Assembly: GCA_963971575.1 (NCBI GenBank)
Contig: OZ020618.1
Location: forward strand, 28,882,540-28,946,539
From: Liopterus haemorrhoidalis
Lineage: Eukaryota; Arthropoda; Insecta; Coleoptera; Dytiscidae
DNA: 64,000 nucleotides
Direction of reading: 5' to 3'
The notes under the pieces were generated by a model. That model did not search any database, was not told the origin of the DNA, and worked only from the letters and a program-made list of their open reading frames with translations. Both the position numbers and the translations under genes were made by a program. Position 1 is the first letter of the stretch; the number at the start of each line of letters is the position of its first letter. Of the stretch, positions 22,175-33,039 are shown one piece after another.

Positions 22175-23427
22175 TCAGGTCTGGGAAAAAGTTCGTGGCG
22201 TTTTTTTAATAAAATTCAACTGGTTTTGTTATAGTGTGAAAATGAATTTATTTAAACCAAATTTGCTCCATTATTATCGACAACGTTTCGCCATTTTTCG
22301 GGTAGAGCCATGATGCCATCGGTGAAGAACTTCTGTGGTTTCTGGTTGAAAAACTGAATCAAGTGGTTTTCACAGGCTTCTTTTGAAACCAGCTTAATTC
22401 CATTGACAGAATTCTGCAGAGATCGGAATAGGTGATAGTCAGAGGGTGCTATGTCTAGACTATACGGTGGATGCAACAAAATTTTCCAAACAAGCTCTCG
22501 CAATTTTTGACGTGTCATCAAAGAAGAGTGTGGTCGTGCGTTGTCATGATGAAAGACACACCTTTCCGATTATTCAATTCGGGCCGTTCTCTTTCAATTG
22601 CCTGGCGTAATCTCTCTAGTTGTCCACAGTAGAGTTGAGAATCAATCGTCTGACCAACTGGAAGTAGCTCATGGTGGACGATTCAGCATCACCTTGTTCG
22701 GCGTCAATCCTCGCTTCGCGAACGCTTGTGACGGCTCACCATCCCTTGTCCACGATCTTTAACGCTTACGATTGTCGTACGTGATCTATTTTTCATCACC
22801 GGTTATGACACGTTTCAGAAATGGCTCGGTTTCATTGCGTTTCATCAGCGTTTCGCAGATGTTAATTCGGTCTATCATGTTTTTCGCGCTCAACTCATGA
22901 GGAACCCATATATCGAGTTTCTTTTTGTAGCCAGCTTTCCGTAAATGGTTCAAAACAGTTTTGTGGTCAATGTCTAGCTCCGTACCAATATCGACACTGC
23001 TGATATGCCTATCTTGCAGAATTTCATCAGGTTTTTCACTGATTGGAAGACCAGAGTGAGTCATGTTTCACATTAAAATTACTAGAACGAAACCGAGCGA
23101 ACCATTTCCACGCAGCAGATTTTAATAAAGTACCTGAACCGTACACAGCAAAAAAAATTTCACAAGCCTGCGCAGCGTTCTTCCCTTTGTCGTAATAATA
23201 TTGCAAAATATAGCGCAATTTTTCATTACTTTTCTCCATTTTCAAACGCAAACAACTTTCCAACCACTGTACAACTTTTGATGTTTAGACACTCAAAGTA
23301 ACGCTCTAATTGTCATCTTTCCAACGAGCCCTTAGTGGTGTCGCTGTGATCTGTCGCTGTGATCTGAGTTATTTGCAATTGGCGCCGTCTATCGGCAAAA
23401 ACGCCACGAACTTTTTTCCCGACATGA
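22175..23427 (-). mobile_element. Full-length but decayed mariner
   Basis: The inverted repeats of 26-28 bases begin TCAGGTCTGGGAAAAAGTTC on the left and end GAACTTTTTTCCCGACATGA on the right, each beside TA (22173-22174 and 23428-23429). The length of 1253 bp is typical of mariner. One transposase gene fills the interior on the minus strand. Confidence 0.93.
22252..23245 (-). pseudogene. mariner DD34D transposase pseudogene
   Basis: The N-terminal part (MEKSNEKLRYILQYYYDKG, 23239 downwards) holds the first helix-turn-helix. A frameshift near 23050 leads to the second DNA-binding region (DIGTELDIDHKTVLNHLRK) and the motif RVITGDEK with the first catalytic Asp. A TAG follows directly where Trp is expected, and a TAA shortly after. 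A further deletion and frame change removes the CIWWDWKG-type region. The second Asp is intact in FHHDNARPHSS and the third in DIAPSDYHLF, giving 34 residues between them, as in mariner. The C-terminus ends LPEKWRNVVDNNGANLV. It cannot make an active enzyme. Confidence 0.9.
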
Positions 23428-23429
23428 TA

Positions 23430-24780
23430 TATCGTGATCGTACTGCGATGAGTTGAAAACCTGTCCAAATTTCACGCTTTTGGGAATATTTGACCAATTA
23501 TTATTCAATTTTTAGTCAATGCAAATTACCACATCTATAATATGAAAAATTTAGAGATTTAAAAAATAATATACCTACAGAATATATCTAAAGGATTCTT
23601 GCATATTATTTCTGAAACGAAAAAAGCAAATTTGGAAAATATTATATACGAGTGACGTGATATCTCCAGAATACCATGTGTGGTAAAATTCACTTCCAGT
23701 CGATAAACTGTAGGGGTATGCTAGTCTCGAAACAGCGACTAGCGAAAACTGAGATCAGATTTTTTTTTTTTTTATGTTAGCTTTTTTCTTTCAGACTTAT
23801 TTTAAGTTACGTTACAGGTGAGTTTAAAGTGATTAATACATATTTTGCATTTAACTACTGTTTTTAACTTTTGACCAAGCAGTTCCACTTTTATTATTCG
23901 ACAACAAAAAGTAAGTAACTCTTTTTTTGTTAAAAAAAATAACAACAACAAATGGTACCCATATATTTCTTTTTATATTGTACTTGCTTTAACGACACTA
24001 ATAAAGAACACTGTTTTAGTCCTCAAACTTGATAATTGATTTTAAAATTTTTGAGAAATACCTGAACTTTTAATGCAATTTTCCCAACTTTGTCATGTGA
24101 CTTGGTCACTTTTCACAGTAAACCCACGATGTGGTGGATAAAGTCACAAAGATATGTACCAATTTAACCACGAATGTATGTGTAAAAATTTCGACTAAGA
24201 GGAATATTTAATAAACCAAGTTTGAGAAACGCTGCATCATAATGTGTTGAGAATCATCTGAACTTTAAAATTAAAATCGTAAAATATGGTCTGGCACAAT
24301 GCTATGAAGTGTCAAATGCATATACGAATATATGTATGTAAGTGTGCGCCTTATGTTGTCATTTCGCATATGGATATAAGCAAATTGTTAACTTTAAAGG
24401 TCACGTGATGTAAATTATCCGCTAAAGGAAGTGACATTTATGCAAAAATTAGAAACAGTTAAGAGCTTAGATCTGATACTGTTATTATTTATACATCCGT
24501 AGATCATAAATAGAATTTCTACAGACATTCTATAAATCAAAAATAACTTTTATTGATTATTTTTAATATATAAATGACATTATTTATAGAATGTGTGCGT
24601 TTCTTGGCAGGTGTTTCACCGTAAAATGATAAAATTTACGATAAAATTTAATTAATAGAAATGTAATGAACTGTAACTGTTTATATTGATACGAAAAAAA
24701 CATACATAATTTTTATAATAGTCTTGTGGGAAAGTGGTAAGTCCCCAAATTTATTATTTACCAGCTGGCGTTCCCGTACT
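23430..24780. other. Unassigned interval
   Basis: Mostly AT-rich and featureless. At 24218-24237 AAGTTTGAGAAACGCTG resembles the end of a hAT MITE, and CACTGTTTTAGTCCTCAAAC at 24010 may be its degraded partner, but no duplication is visible. Confidence 0.35.
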
Positions 24781-25523
24781 TCGTATGGTTTTTGTTGTGT
24801 ACGTTTTTGCTGTAACGTAAATGATAAATGAGATATTTCAATTTCAAGTACAATGGAAAATATTTGTTTCCTTATCCCAAACCTCTCTTTTACATTTACA
24901 TATTTTTGATGTTAAGAAAATAAGAAGTGAAATATTTCGTTTATAGGTAGCGCCCACGTAGCATCCCAAATATTCATCTTATTAAAAAACTGTCTTAAAC
25001 AGAAAAAAAACGTTTCTTCATTCTAAATAAATTTTCTTACATACAACTTTGCTGGTAAGTATCAAGTAAGATATTTCAAGTTTGTAGTTAGCACTCTCCA
25101 TAGTTCCCCAAATATATATCTTCTTTCTGAACCTTTATCTACCGAAAGTCTCAAATATGAGTCGTTGCTGGTATTTATTGTTGACCGAAAGACTCGTATG
25201 TGAGACGCTGAAAATTTTAATTCTCTTTCATTTCGTTTTTGTTTCATAATTATAGTGTATATAGAACGGGCGCTAGCAATATTTAAACAAATGTTTGCGA
25301 TTTCGCGCACTAGAGTCAAAATAAATTCCGGCCAGCAGAGAATACTACCGAAAATTAATGCCGGACGTTAAAGGTTAACAACTTTTCTTATATACATTTT
25401 TGCTGTTAAGTAAATTATAAATAAGATTTTAACTTATTGGGCCTTGGCTTGGTACCCTAAATAATCATAAACTGTATTGCACAAAAAAGATATATTTCCT
25501 TATTTTAAACCTATTTTCTCATA
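24780..25523. repeat. Array of ~145-bp repeats, left part
   Basis: Degenerate units each contain a TTATATACATTTTTGCTGTTAAGT-like stretch, a TCAAGT or TTTAAGT segment and a CCCAAA start. The same units continue beyond the mariner, at 27277-27670. The array was therefore interrupted by that insertion. The related block at 2830-3130 shares the unit and the end segment. Confidence 0.6.
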
Positions 25524-25543
25524 TACGAGGTCTGTTCAAAAAG

Positions 25544-26367
25544 GGATAAAAATATTTGACCTATGAAAAAAATATATGATCTACAGAATAGTACCTATGA
25601 AAATAATAGTTTACCTATGTATTAAATAATTGATCTATGGTTTTAATTTTTGACCTATGGAATTAATTATTGAGCTATAGAAATATTTATTGACCTATGA
25701 AAATAATTATCAACCTATGTAAATATTTAATAGATCTATGGAAATAATCATATACCTATTGATATAATTATTGATCTATAAAATTTGATCTATAAAATTA
25801 ATACTTGACCTATAAGTACTCTTGCACTCTATCGACGAAATTTTTAACTGTAAATAAAATATAATAAAACAAATATTGTAAATAAAGCTTATAAAAATAT
25901 ATTTTTAAGTAAATTATAACAAAAAAAGTAAAAAGCATACATTGTCTTTGGTATTTAAACCTAACCCAACTTCTAGTTTAATGACAAAACACTATCTTAG
26001 GTTTGTAAGGGTTTGGTTAGAAGAAGTCGAGCGAAGCGAGCTACCCATCTTCTAGTTTAATGTCAAAACACTATTTTAGGTTAGGTTAGGTTAGTAAGGG
26101 TTTGGTTAGAAGAAACCGAGCGAAGCGAGCTACCCATCTTCTAGTTTAATGTCAAAACACTATCTTAGGTTACTAGTCAATAGATGTCACTACTGTCTAT
26201 AGGTAGTTTATTATAGATCAATTGATAATTTTCTATAGGTCAACTATTAATTTACTATAGATCATTTTTTAATTATCTATAGGTAAATGATTGATTTTTC
26301 TATAGGTAAAAATATAAAATTTCATAGGTAATATTTGAATTATTAATAGATCATAAAATTAGGATCC
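25544..26367. mobile_element. Foldback-like element with 9-bp duplication
   Basis: The 824-bp insert is bounded by TTCAAAAAG on both sides (25535-25543 and 26368-26376), and joining the flanks restores a normal mariner end. The insert begins GGATAAAAATATTTGACC and ends AAATTAGGATCC (reverse complement GGATCCTAATTT). Both ends consist of many short units of about 20 bp: TGACCTATGAAAATAAT-type in the left 280 bases, and inverted ATAGGTCAA-type units in the right 170 bases. Long ends built of short tandem units, with a 9-bp duplication, match the Foldback/Mutator-like pattern. No protein gene is present. Confidence 0.85.
25968..26180. repeat. 79/89-bp tandem repeat in the foldback core
   Basis: TTCTAGTTTAATG occurs at 25971, 26050 and 26139. 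Each full unit ends in GAGCGAAGCGAGCTACC, which contains a small palindrome. The second unit is 10 bp longer because GGTTA is repeated, giving a short TTAGG-type run at about 26080-26098. It is internal to the element and is no telomere. Confidence 0.85.
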
Positions 26368-26412
26368 TTCAAAAAGTATCGCGAATTTTGTGTTTTTTCA
26401 AAAATTATTTAT

Positions 26413-27069
26413 TTATTCATGAATATCTATTTTGTCCCCTTCAAAGTAATCCCCACCAGATATTATACACTTGTGCCAACGTTTTTTCCAATCCTCGAAG
26501 CACTTCAAAAAATAATTTTTTGTGATCTTGTTCAGCCCCTCCTTCGATGCCGTCTTTATCTCCTCATTTGTAGCGTAGCGTCGTCCTTTCATGGGCCTAT
26601 TCAGTTTCGAGAACAAGAAAAAGTCACAGGGGGGCAGATCTGGGGAATACGGTTGCTGCGGCATTATTAGTGTGTTGTTTTTGGCGAAAAATTCGCGGTC
26701 TAAATTGAGCAATTTTGGTCCGAATTTCGCGGCGACCCGTCTCATGCTCAAATCATTGGGAAAAATCGAATGGCACGAGCCAATCGATATGTTTAGGTCC
26801 TCAGCAAATTCTCTAACGGTGATTCGACGATTGGCCAATACTATTTTCTTCACTTAATCAATGTTTTCGTCTGTTGTTGACGTGCTCGGTCGTCCGGCAC
26901 GCTCTTCGTCGTTCACAAATTCTCGGCCCTCTGAGAACATTTTGTACCACCGATAAACGTTGCTTCGGTCCAAGGTAGCTTCACCATATGCCACAGTCAA
27001 CATTCGGAATGCGTCCGCGCACTTAATTTTGTTTTTCACACAAAATTTGATACAGATTCTTTGATCCAT
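26413..27069 (-). pseudogene. mariner transposase with the catalytic core deleted
   Basis: The N-terminal part starts at MDQRICIKFCVKNKIKCADA (about 27069) and includes LDRSNVYRWYKMFSEGR and RAGRPSTSTTDENI. A stop codon (TAA) and frame change near 26855 leads to KKIVLANRRITVREFAEDLN and MRRVAAKFGPKLLN. It then jumps directly to REFFAKNNTLIMPQQPYSPD with PPCDFFLF, the region of the third Asp. The central ~125 residues with the first two Asp are missing. The C-terminus (KCFEDWKKRWHKCI, GGDYFEGDK) is well kept. The family is the mariner group with the CFEDWKKRWHKCI tail, a common one in insects. Confidence 0.9.
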
Positions 27070-27276
27070 TTTTTGGTATAGGCAAAAATCGAAGACGAGC
27101 CAAAACACGTGCAAGCAAAGCAACTTTCAAAAATTAACTGAACATTCAAAATGGCCGAACTTGTCGGCATAAGTGAGAGACATGAGTACCAACATAACGC
27201 CACAAAAAAATCAAAAATCGAATATATGTAACCCGCGGAAATTCAAAATTCGCGATAATTTTAGAATAGACCTCGT

Positions 27277-27670
27277 GCATTTTTGAATTAAATTATAAGA
27301 CACATTTCAAGATTTTAGGTTTAGGGGGTCCCCCAGTAACTTTCAAAATATTTATCTAAATGAAAAAATACATAGAAATAAAATATTGGTTTTCTTATTA
27401 TAAACTATCTGTGTTCATATACAATTTTGCTATTTAGTCAAATATTATTATTATTATATATCGGGATTTTAGTTTTAAAGCGTCCCCCCGTAACTTCATC
27501 CAATTGAATACATACATTCAACAAAATAAAATATTTTCTTATTGTATACATTTTTTCTTATATACATTTGTCTGTTAAGTCAATAATAAGGGAAATATGA
27601 ATTTAAGTTTTTACGTGAACAGTTTTATCCCCGAAATTGTTTCATTCCAAGAGGGTGCTTAGAATGCAAA
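27277..27670. repeat. Array of ~145-bp repeats, right part
   Basis: Units beginning with GGGGTCCCCCAGTAACTTTC and CGTCCCCCCGTAACTTCATCC lie about 175 bases apart. The array ends with GGGTGCTTAGAATGCAAAAT, the same end seen near 3120. Confidence 0.6.
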
Positions 27671-29011
27671 ATTTTAGACACCTATGATGATTTTTTGATT
27701 GTGTTCGATTCTTGATTTTACTTTATCATCATAGCAAATTACGGGAATACAGTATATTCCGGCGTATAACGCGCACTTTTAACATTGAAATTTCGTGTTT
27801 TAACCATCCGAAACGTCGACACGAAATTATGAGACCAAAAAGTAAAAAAAAAAGAAGATATATCCATCAATTGTATTAATATAGATTTATTTAGTTATTT
27901 ATTTATTTATTTTATTGACGTCGACTGCCATCGCTGTTTTCTGTTTAGTACTCTATAGGTAACCCCTTTTAAGATTGCAGCGCCAAAGTGGTAAAATCGA
28001 AACTAACCAAATAGACAGTAACAACTTTTTGACGTATGGACAATACGTTGTAATCAAACATTTATAAGGAATTTATTAATATTATTGTCTTGATTTGTGT
28101 TTTCTTAATAAATATCACACTTATGTCAAATAGATACAAAATCTAAATATCCAAACAAATGTAACACGTGCGTCAAAACAATACCAAACTTGTCTATTTG
28201 GAAAGTTCAACATAATTCCGCCAGATAGAGTCTCTCTTATGACAATTTGCCTATTGATAATTAGCATTTTATTTTTTTATATTATTTTCATTATCTTAAT
28301 CGTTATTCGCAACACATTATTTTATTTTAGTTATTCAAATAATATACAATATTATGTAGTGGTGCACACAATTATTCCTAACCTAATTATTCTTATAGTG
28401 GTATAACTAAAGCTTGAGAACCACTGGCTTGAAGGAAATAAACGTAACCCAGATATAAAAAATTAATTCCGTATTTCGTTATACGACAAGAAAAGGTAGA
28501 GAAGAAAGCTTCTTAAAATAAAGCTAAACAAAACTCAGAGACGAAAAAACAAAGAAAAAATACAATGAAATCTCTAAAAGAGAATAAGGGTATTAATTAT
28601 ATGTTCTTGCAGGGAAACAAAGCTTACACAAGAAACATTATTTTAATGAAAACTTATAATTTAAAAATATCTTGACGTTGCAAGGCTGTTATCTTGCTTT
28701 TAACTTATTTCTATAAAGCTACTTTTCTCCGTTTTCCATTAAATAGACAAAAATATAAGAGCAAAAAGCAAATAAAGTACATAAAAAGTTGCCTTCCATC
28801 TAAGAAGACCAAGAACTCGCTGTAAAGCTAAATATTAAATTCTCAATAATTTATGTGAACTGGAAGAATTGAAATGTTTGCCCTTATTAAATAAAATACG
28901 TAAACGGTTGAAATTTTATTGTAAGATTAAATATTACTTGCCTTTGCGACTAAGACGCGAGTTCGATTCCCGGTAGGATTGTATTTAAATATAAATTTTC
29001 TAAATTAACTC
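27671..29011. other. Interval with solo element ends
   Basis: At 27750-27785 TACAGTATATTCCGGCGTAT followed by AACGCGCAC looks like a single end of a TA-flanked DNA transposon. At 28365-28432 the minus strand begins CCAGTGGTTCTCAAGCTTTA, a hAT-type end. At 28937-28976 there is a B-box piece, listed separately. No gene is seen. Confidence 0.4.
28937..28976 (+). repeat. tRNA-derived (SINE-like) fragment
   Basis: GCGAGTTCGATTCCCGG is a good B box, preceded by TTGCCTTTGCGACTAAGACG, which reads like the anticodon arm of a tRNA-derived SINE head. The A-box part is eroded, and no intact tRNA can be folded. Confidence 0.5.
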
Positions 29012-29220
29012 TTATGCCGGGTTTACATTGGTAGAGTAAAAGAGCTAGTAACTAGCGCAAGTACTACGCGCTTAACTCCACTATCTTATTTTCAATATAG
29101 TAGGTGTTCATACACAATTGACATACTTGTCTTATTTTCTGGATATTAAGTGTCAAAACACATTTGACAGCTTCACTGTGATTTTGTTGTGAAATTATCT
29201 TTTTGCAAAAAATAGTTTAT

Positions 29221-29982
29221 GAATATGAATATACATCGTCGCCGACGTGATGCCATTAAATAAAATGGTATTTTGTATGACATCATATCTTGTGAAGGAA
29301 ATAACTGATTGTCTTATTGAAGAAATCGGTACAGAATATAAGCCTAAACGAAAATGGGTTAAAAATGGATTGATATAAGAGCTACCCATAGCGCATCAGC
29401 CCTTCTATTTCGTGAATTAGCTGTGGAAGATCAAAAAGAGTACAGACTGTGTTTAAGAATGACACCAGATGATTTTAATAGGCAATTAAATTTAGTTAGT
29501 CCATTAATACAACGAACTGTTACACTAATGAGGGATGCGATTCCAGCAAGAATAAAATTTGAATTAACGCTTTATTTCCTAGCCACAGAAAATAGTTATC
29601 ATAGTCTACAACAGTGTTTCTCAACAGGTGGTCCCCAGAAAAATTTTAGTGGTCCGCGAAAGTTTTTATATGTGTTTTTTGCAGTTTTATTTTTAATTTA
29701 TTTTGCACATTTTTTATGTAAATAGTTTATATTTTGTTTATTTTCTGTAAACTTTCTGTGATTTTCTACAAATAAAATAAATGTGTTTAGTAGCACATTA
29801 AATATATTTGTTTTCATGCAAAAAATAAACCAACAATTATTATTAGTAGTCCGCGTTAGAAAATTATATATTATGCTGGTCCACGGTGCGTGTTTGGTCG
29901 AGAAACACTGGTCTACGACATATTTTTCGTGTATCAAAGGCAGTTATTTCACAGATGATTTCAAAAATCATCAATTAATAAA
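29221..29982 (+). pseudogene. Harbinger transposase N-terminal region, interrupted by a hAT MITE
   Basis: Recognisable pieces are HRRRRDAI, a KWVKKW-like segment, THSASALLFRELAVEDQKEY, LRMTPDDFNRQLNLVSPLIQ, MRDAIPARIKFELTLYFLAT and NSYHSLQ. The hAT MITE at 29612-29910 interrupts the frame at that point. Downstream of its duplicated 8 bases the frame goes on as HIFRVSKAVISQMI, so the two halves join exactly when the insert and one duplicate are removed. At least two stops or frameshifts precede the MADQ-like region and TAA follows SKIIN. The DDE catalytic domain is absent. Confidence 0.85.
29612..29910. mobile_element. hAT MITE (CAGTGTTTCTCAAC family), copy 1
   Basis: CAGTGTTTCTCAACAGGTGG at the left and GGTCGAGAAACACTG at the right are inverted repeats. 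The duplicated target is GTCTACAA / GTCTACGA (7 of 8). The interior has GGTCCGCGAAAG and GTCCGCG motifs typical of the family. Further copies are at 46919-47189 and 48860-49426, and a fragment at 38116-38160. Confidence 0.93.
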
Positions 29983-30320
29983 TCAATGTTACGCAATTTA
30001 TGTAAATAAATTGTAACTTACCTGATATGGGTTTTTTCTATTTGTTATGACAGGATACCGCTTGCCGCCAATTTGAAATGAATCAATTTTGCGTAGTGGG
30101 GGAAAAGACAGTAGCTAGTAAATACGTCGACGAGCTAGCTGCTATCCTAGCCCAACTACTGGCAGCTTGTACTGTACTAGTCACAATGTCAACTGTTTAC
30201 ACAGGGATAGTAACTAGTTGCTAGTTACTTGCGCTAGTTACTCTACCAATGTAAACCCGACATTATATATAGTTCGTTTATTGTCCTACTACTGTGGGAC
30301 GTTTATGGGCTGAAGAGATA

Positions 30321-30515
30321 GTCCGTTTAAAAATGACCCGAAGTTGTAAAACCTTTTTTGTTAAATAGTAATGGTTAGTTATCATAGTGTCGGCTTGCAA
30401 ATATAATTTAAATAATTATATTTAAATGTTATTTGCGAACCACTACAATGAAAACTAACGATTACTACTATTTAACAATAAAAGTTTTAGAACTTCGGAT
30501 CATTTCTAAACGAAC
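30321..30515. mobile_element. Palindromic TA-flanked MITE
   Basis: GTCCGTTTAAAAATGACCCG and CGGATCATTTCTAAACGAAC start arms of ~95 bases that pair almost throughout. TA lies outside both ends. The whole 195-bp element is a hairpin, with AATTTAAATAATTATATTTAAAT at the centre. Confidence 0.85.
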
Positions 30516-30838
30516 TATGAATATCCTCTTTTGGGGATTTTACAAATGAAATGTCGAGTTTAAAGATGTACAATTGCCATTTTAATTGATTTTTGTTGTT
30601 TGTTTATAGGCTTTAGAATCTAATCAATTTTATCAAAAATGTTATTCACATTCAACCCGATGACACTATTAGCACCAAATAATCTACCTGGATCTCAGTA
30701 AATAGAAGCTATTATTTGATATTCACTGCGGATATGTTCTTCGTCAGTCATAAGAAATATGATTTCATTAATCACGAAAAATGTGACTGAAGGAGCATTG
30801 CTAAAGGCAGTTATTTGGTGACGCATACCGCTGTAAAG

Positions 30839-31061
30839 TAGGCTGACCAGACGTACTATTTTTTAGAGTATTATAATCTTTTCTAAGTAATGTCCTCTTT
30901 TATCACTTGTATTTTGAGAGTGAGGACTTTTTTTTTGCTCATAACTTGTATTTCTAGAGTGAGGACCTTTTTTATTTGCTCATCACTTGTATTTCTGAAG
31001 TGAGGACCTTTGCTACGGCTCTGGCTACTCTATTTCTATAAAAAAAAATCTGGTCAGCCTA
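30839..31061. mobile_element. hAT MITE (TAGGCTGACCAG family), copy 1, with minisatellite
   Basis: TAGGCTGACCAG and CTGGTCAGCCTA are perfect inverted repeats. The 8-bp duplication CTGTAAAG is perfect (30831-30838, 31062-31069). Inside are three units of the GAGGACTTTTTTTTGCTCAT-ACTTGTATTTC minisatellite. Just after these is GCTACGGCTCTG, an end like that of the CAGAGCCGC family. Confidence 0.92.
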
Positions 31062-31293
31062 CTGTAAAGACTAACATAAACTAATTTTTAGGTTAACACA
31101 GAAGTGATTTAGTATGAAATTTGCAACGTGATACTAAAAAAAAAAAAAAAATACCTCTGAGTAAGGCGTAGAAGAGAAATACATCAATGTGGGGCATGTT
31201 GGAGAAAATCAAGCAACAAAAACAAAAATTGTTTATTACTATCATTTTTGACAATTTAGGTAGTTTAAAGAATTTGTGTTTAATCACTTAGAT

Positions 31294-31560
31294 CAGGGGT
31301 CGGCCTGACGATTCTTTGCGGCTCACCATTAAGAAAATTACTATTTAGTGTTTTTCTCCAGTGTAGCCAACACATTACTACCGCGCTGCTTTAAGTTTCG
31401 TACACACTAGGCGTAGGTATTTATGCTAAAGTAAACGCATGAAAACCGGTATAAACAAAAATTTAAGATAAAAATAGGAATTACAAAAGCAATTAGGGCC
31501 TGCCGAAAGATTATGTTATTGAATGCGGCCCGTGACGTAAAAGAGGGGGCCGAATCTAGA
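31294..31560. repeat. Possible hAT element, one clear end
   Basis: CAGGGGTCGGCCTGACG followed by TTTGCGGCTCACC is a typical hAT start. A GGGGGCCGAATCTAG stretch near 31550 may be its worn other end. No duplication can be read. Confidence 0.35.
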
Positions 31561-31701
31561 GATCAATTAACAGGATAATCAAAATATGTATTGATGAAGG
31601 TTTTGGTCACATATCCCTTGTTGTATGTGGAGTAGTCGTGTCCGTAGTTACTAATGGAAGAAGGAGGTTGTACGGGTTGCGGACAGCAATGAAAACTAAT
31701 C

Positions 31702-31881
31702 AAATCAGCTGACAAGTTTCGAATAAGTTTTATTCTTCATTGGAGGTACAATAGGATAATTAATATAAGTGTATATAACAATAGAATGTAGTGTAACATA
31801 TACATGTATATACATTATAATAATTATCCTATTGTAGCTCCGATGAAGAATAAAACTTATTCGAAACTTGTCAGCTGATTT
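31702..31881. mobile_element. Palindromic MITE with ~60-bp arms
   Basis: AAATCAGCTGACAAGTTTCG and its reverse complement CGAAACTTGTCAGCTGATTT border arms that also share AATAAGTTTTATTCTTCAT and ACAATAGGATAATTA. The loop is about 55 bases with TATATACATGTATATAC-like repeats. The target duplication is not clear. Confidence 0.85.
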
Positions 31882-33020
31882 CCCTTATTGTTTAGTTTAT
31901 GATTTTATTAATTTATTTACTTAAGGTTGTATATTTAAGTGTTTGTGTCTATTTTTATTTGCTTATTTATAAAAAAATAAATTAACAAATAAACAAGATT
32001 TATTTCTAAGAAAAACTAACTGTTAAAAACAAAATTAAAATTTGTTCAATATCTCTGCAGTGTCAAAGGTTAGGTGAGTTCTAACCATCTAAATTTATTC
32101 AAAGACATATATGATTCTTTACCCGGCCTACTCTGACATTTTTTTTTTTCTTTTTTTCACGTCACACGTTACTTATCCATCGAAAAATGTCATGATTACA
32201 TAACTTTCGAAGAGGTATTATTATAGTGAAAAGTAACTATATGTGAAAGTGTATCATACTGTAGGCGCGGGGGGGGGGGGGGCTCACGGCTTTAGCCCCC
32301 GCTAAACATTCGAAATACACCTCTTTTCGTATAACTGAACAATTATTATATATAAGTGAGCCCGTCCTCCTAAAAAATATTCTGGGTGCCGCTTGTATAA
32401 TGTTGTAAGTAATAAATTTGTGAAACAGAAGCGAACATACACAAATATATTAATCTGCAAATAGAAAACATTTTATGAACTAATATAATTTTAAAACTAC
32501 AATTTATAATAAAATCTGATTTTATGGTTTTAATAAACTTTTTGTATCTAGATTTCTCGTAATTATCGAATAAAAGTGTAGTTAAATTTTACGTAGTTTC
32601 TAAAATACAGTTATGCGGTTTTAATATGCGCCACCAAAGTTCGTGTACAATGGACATTGCAAGTTTTTACAATAGCGTGTACGAATCGCATAAAGCGAAT
32701 ATAAGTGCCAATTTTAGCAAAACTTAATTAAACAGGCTGTTCTACAAAACTACTTTTTATTTTGCACTTTTAATTAAATCGATTTGTGGAGTTTTTCAAG
32801 GACCTGCAGACATTGCGTCGAAATAATGCTCTTTATTTCATCTAGTTTATGGGGAAAGAAATATATTATGAGGGATGAAAATCCTGTTGGAAGTGATAAG
32901 TATTTAGGGTGTCATACGAGGGGAGCAACCTGTATTTTTTCTTGGAGGGAGGGATCAGAAAACGAAATTATTAAAATTATTAAAAAGTTCTCAGTTCTAA
33001 ATTACAAGTGATTGCCTAAA
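31882..33020. other. Unassigned interval
   Basis: No gene is recognised apart from the G-run. The 75-codon open frame at 32784-33011 has no motif. Confidence 0.35.
32269..32282. repeat. G homopolymer
   Basis: A run of 13 G, next to CTCACGGCTTTAGCCCCCGC; possibly part of an eroded hAT MITE end. Confidence 0.7.
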
Positions 33021-33039
33021 AAAATGGAACTCACTTCAC

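Larger units (their letters stand above)
25526..27275 (-). mobile_element. mariner with internal deletion, carrying a foldback-like insert
   Basis: The left end CGAGGTCTGTTCAAAAAG is next to TA (25524-25525). It resumes after the inserted element with TTCAAAAAGTATCGCGAATT. The right end AATTCGCGATAATTTTAGAA runs to GACCTCG and is followed by TG where TA is expected. The array DNA to the right reads TGCATTTTTG where sister units have TACATTTTTG, so the second TA has probably mutated. Without the insert the element is about 920 bp, short for mariner because of the deletion in its gene. Confidence 0.85.
29015..30262 (+). mobile_element. PIF/Harbinger element, truncated gene and nested MITE
   Basis: TGCCGGGTTTACATTGGTAG on the left and CTACCAATGTAAACCCGACA on the right are inverted repeats. 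TTA flanks both (29012-29014, 30263-30265), the standard 3-bp duplication of the superfamily. Subterminal GCGCAAGTA/TTACTTGCGCTAGTTAC motifs also mirror each other. The transposase N-terminal region is present but the catalytic part is gone. Confidence 0.9.

Noticed and set aside
26080..26098. TTAGG-type repeat suggesting telomere
   Set aside because: Only three to four units, located inside the core repeat of a transposon.
25526..26376. Left mariner end at 25526 as an independent solo terminus
   Set aside because: The 9-bp duplication and the continuity of the mariner end across the insert explain it better as part of the same element.
29015..30262. tRNA or rRNA genes; also a CRISPR array in the repeat-rich parts
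   Set aside because: No intact clover-leaf or rRNA-like sequence was found. The repeats are tandem without unique spacers, and the genome is eukaryotic.
32784..33011. 75-codon open frame as a gene
   Set aside because: No family motif, and no conserved start context or neighbouring exons.
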